Positions 61,672-64,000 of a stretch of 64,000 bases of DNA are shown here, one piece after another. The DNA is taken from NCBI RefSeq assembly GCF_015832195.1, contig NC_052018.1, positions 58,713,666 through 58,777,665 on the forward strand. The letters are read 5' to 3'. The position numbers and the translations under genes were made by a program. Numbering within the stretch: position 1 is the first letter of the stretch; every line of letters starts with the position of its first letter. The DNA is from Motacilla alba alba. Its lineage: Eukaryota; Chordata; Aves; Passeriformes; Motacillidae. The notes under the pieces were generated by a model that saw nothing but the letters and a program-made list of their open reading frames with translations, did not search any database and was not told where the DNA came from.

Positions 61672-61870
61672 TCCAAACCTCAGCAGAACTGTAGACACAA
61701 AGGGACGAAGAGGAATTTTCTGGGAGAAGTTCATGTTATCACAACATACCTGCTAGTCTGAGAATAATTTCAAGGTGCCAGTAAGTAAATCATGCATACA
61801 TCACAGAACTGAATTTACACATCAATAAAGCATTGTAGGCTTGCAAAACAATTTGGAGTCATTGAGTAGT

Positions 61871-62258
61871 AGAATCATGTAATCATGGAATGGTTTGGTC
61901 TGAAGGGATCTTAAAGATCATCTAATTCCAACAGCCCTGCCATGGACTGGGACACCTTCCACTAGATCAGGGTGCTCAAAACCCCATCCAGCCTGGCCTT
62001 GACACATCCAGAGTTGGGGCATCCATAAATTCTCTGAGCAACTTATTCCAGTGTCTTCCAGTGTCTTACCACCTTCACAGTAAAGAATTCCTTCCTAACA
62101 TCTAATCTAAGCCTACCACTTTTCTCTTGTAAGCTATTAGCCATTGTCCATTCACTACAGTTCCTGAGAAAGTGTCCTTCTTCAGCTTCCTTGAGGGCCC
62201 CCTTCAGATACTGGGTGGCTGCTGTGGGGTCTTCAGGCAACATTCTCTTCTCCTAGAG
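61871..62258 (-). mobile_element. CR1 LINE 3'-end fragment, minus strand
   Basis: AGAATCATGTAATCATGGAATGG, TTGGTCTGAAGGGATC, TTAAAGATCATCTAATTCC, GGGACACCTTCCACTAGATC, TCCAGCCTGGCCTTGACAC and GTAAAGAATTCCTTCCTAAC form the reverse complement of a CR1 3' end. On the minus strand, a frame from 62243 to 62043 carries LRLDVRKEFFTVKVVRHW, the end of the CR1 ORF2 protein. A direct 10-bp repeat (TTCCAGTGTC, about 62047-62066) has been added inside it. The 5' truncation lies near 62258. Confidence 0.92.
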
Positions 62259-62476
62259 AGTCAGTGATGACTCCTACACAGAAGGAAAGATGGTCATGTG
62301 GGTTTGTCCTGGGTTTTTTGCAAGATCTGATTTCTTGGATGAGATTGCAGACAATCCTCAGATTTGGGGTGGGCATAATCCATTTTAGTAGTCTGTTACC
62401 CAGGAAATATTGGCATAATGTTTTTAAATAAATCACAGAACAAAAAAATTATCTCAATTGAGAACTGTACTGTGCA

Positions 62477-62518
62477 AGTCCCTTCCAACTCAGCATATTA
62501 TATGATTCTATGTTTCTA
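62477..62518 (+). mobile_element. Minimal CR1 3' tail
   Basis: AAGTCCCTTCCAACTCAGCAT followed by TATGATTCTATG is the last 40 bp of a plus-strand CR1, truncated almost completely at its 5' end. It has the ATTCTATG tail type. Confidence 0.78.
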
Positions 62519-62774
62519 AGATTAATTTTTTTTTCTTTGAATATATTGACTGGCCCATAGATTTTGTTCTGAGAAGGATAACCGAAAGAGAAAATTTTGC
62601 TCTAGTAATTGAAAGTCCAGCTCACTGAAGATGTTCCTCTCTTTCTCTAAACATTGTGATTGGCTTTTGCTCCTTATAGAATATTTCTACCCAGACTTTG
62701 CATTTACGGTGAGGATTTCTTTCTGAGTCACGCAGGTGTGTTTTATAAACACCCTGGAATTTAGCACAAACTAA

Positions 62775-63410
62775 AGATGGAGACAACAGGACAAGTGCAA
62801 GGTCCTTCACCTGGGAAGGAAGAACTCCTAGTTATGCCAGCTGGGCTTGACTGAGGAGAGCAGCTCTGCTGGCAAGATGTAAGGTGTGTTGGCAGACACA
62901 GAGTGAGCGGGAGCCAGCATTGTGCCTTGGCAGCAAAGAGGAACAACAATATTCTCTGCTGTGTGACTAGAAGAGATGGAGCAAAGTAATCATCTCCCTT
63001 TACACAGCATTCCTTGTACTGTTTCTACAGTACTGCATTCAATTTTGTGCTTCCCAATACAGAAAAGACAAAAATAAACTAGAGTGGATTTAGTGGAGGG
63101 CTACCGAGATGGTCAGGGATTGGAGCACTCCGCCTGTGAGGACTGAGGACAGGGCTGTGAGAAAGCAAGACTGGTTCAGCCTGCAGCAGAGGTGGTTCCT
63201 TTCCTTTTTGAGGTTCTTTTCTGTAGCTCCCCTGCACCTCTGGGAAAATAAGTGAGAAGATGGAGTAAGGCTCTTCACATCAGGAGGGTGAGATATAATG
63301 GGCAGAGATAATACTGAGCACAAACAGCTGACCCTGCCTTGAGCAGGAGGTTGGGCTGTACTCCCACATCTCAACGTCCCTTCCTGATGAATTTATCTTG
63401 TGATTCTATC
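62775..63410 (+). mobile_element. CR1 LINE 3' half, divergent
   Basis: The plus strand carries AAGTGCAAGGTCCTTCACCTGGG, GAGAGCAGCTCTGCTGG, GAGCCAGCATTGTGCC, TACTGCATTCAATTTTGTGC, GATGGTCAGGGATTGGAGCAC, CTGTGAGGACTGAGGACAGG, GGTTCAGCCTGCAGCAGAGG, CTGACCCTGCCTTGAGCAGG and a TTGTGATTCTATC end, in the order of the CR1 ORF2 3' part and 3' UTR. It is about 640 bp, with several deletions and no open frame. The minus-strand ORFs (62761-62949 and 63090-63374) are shadows. This is the longest CR1 copy in the right half. Confidence 0.85.
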
Positions 63411-64000
63411 CATTCTCAGAAAAGAAGTTGAAGAGTAGAAAAGATAACAGCTAACATGAGTTACCAGTGTTTTGCTGTTACCAAAGCAGCAAAATCATCC
63501 TGGCATCGATAAGTGGAGCAGACTTGTGAGACCCTTGCAAAAAGGTAGGGAATAGTCTGCCCTTTGCTTCAATCACGAGAAGGAATAACATTAAATTGTA
63601 GCAACAGATGCCATTGCTATGTGTTCTTCCTTTCAAATTGTATTTCTTACCCATTCACTCTTCTGAAGTGTATAAGAAACCTCATTTATAGATTTCTGTC
63701 TCCATTTGTATTATCTTTCTAGTATTTTCTGTCCTGCTTGCTCTTCTATGTACTTGAGATAAATAATAATCATAATAATCATAACAATAATAACACCTGC
63801 TTCTTTTTTTACTCTAAAACATTGGGGATGTTATAAAGGTAGATAAAAAAAAAGGGAGTCTGAAAGACAGAATTCAAGCTTTGGTTTTAATTGGCAACAA
63901 AAATTGTACCTTGGTACTGAGAGAATATACTTTAAATAATTTCAAAATTACCTATAAAATTAGTTACATCAAGATAGACATTTTGGTTATATTTAACATA
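63411..64000. other. AT-rich intergenic stretch to window end
   Basis: No gene or transposon recognised. A small AATAATAATC-type simple repeat lies at about 63764-63795. Confidence 0.6.

Larger units (their letters stand above)
55431..61870. other. AT-rich intergenic stretch
   Basis: No gene recognised. A T/G-rich patch lies at 58981-59025, a perfect 8-bp hairpin at 60645-60669, and a 23-bp-period tandem duplication at 61630-61671. Slightly GC-richer segments at about 55490-55590, 56370-56520 and 59380-59720 were not assigned to any family. Confidence 0.55.

Noticed and set aside
62304..62330. TGTCCTGGG start resembling an LTR opening
   Set aside because: The match ends after about 12 bases, with no further LTR sequence.

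Overview
This window looks like non-coding nuclear DNA from a bird, most likely a songbird (passerine). The evidence is the repeat content. There are several CR1 LINE 3' ends with short ATTCTATG- or ATTCTGTG-type tail repeats. There are ERVL-type LTRs and a decayed ERVL pol. One LTR type (426-817) and others are of kinds I associate with passerines. The background is AT-rich, with long stretches broken by stops in all frames. I see no bacterial features (no operons, ribosome binding sites or CRISPR) and no convincing host protein-coding gene. The open reading frames are short, and nearly all are either chance ORFs or lie inside transposon remnants or microsatellites. The assignment rests on recalled family resemblance, not on a database search.

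Layout. Positions 1 to about 3,490 hold a nested transposon mosaic. An old ERVL provirus lies on the minus strand (3' LTR start at 123, integrase, RNase H, RT, then a probable protease region at higher coordinates). It is interrupted by a plus-strand LTR (426-817) flanked by a near-perfect 6-bp target duplication, and by a plus-strand CR1 (about 2,405-3,180). From 3.5 to 21.9 kb the sequence is AT-rich and intergenic, with a T/G-rich tract (9.42-9.57 kb), a (TA)33 microsatellite (10.14-10.20 kb) and a (GTT)10/poly-T/poly-G tract (10.79-10.90 kb). A possible LTR sits at 21.92-22.26 kb. A small minus-strand CR1 piece lies at 30.44 kb, an ERVL-type solo LTR (minus) at 33.29-33.86 kb, a CR1 RT-region fragment within a locally GC-rich block at 38.5-39.2 kb, another LTR at 43.63-43.9 kb, an ancient CR1/L3-like fragment (minus) at 47.06-47.74 kb, and an (AAAAG)21 microsatellite at 50.77-50.88 kb. 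Further CR1 fragments lie at 52.5 and 55.2 kb. A cluster of three CR1 pieces in alternating orientation lies at 61.87-63.41 kb.

Nothing here works together as a gene system. The window reads as a gene desert or a large intron, shaped by at least three layers of retrotransposition (ancient CR1, then ERVL, then a younger LTR and younger CR1s) and by small tandem duplications. I looked for a new biological system and did not find one. The most informative items are the nested insertion with its target duplication, the paired CCAAT inverted repeat inside the inserted LTR, and a set of short recent-looking tandem duplications.
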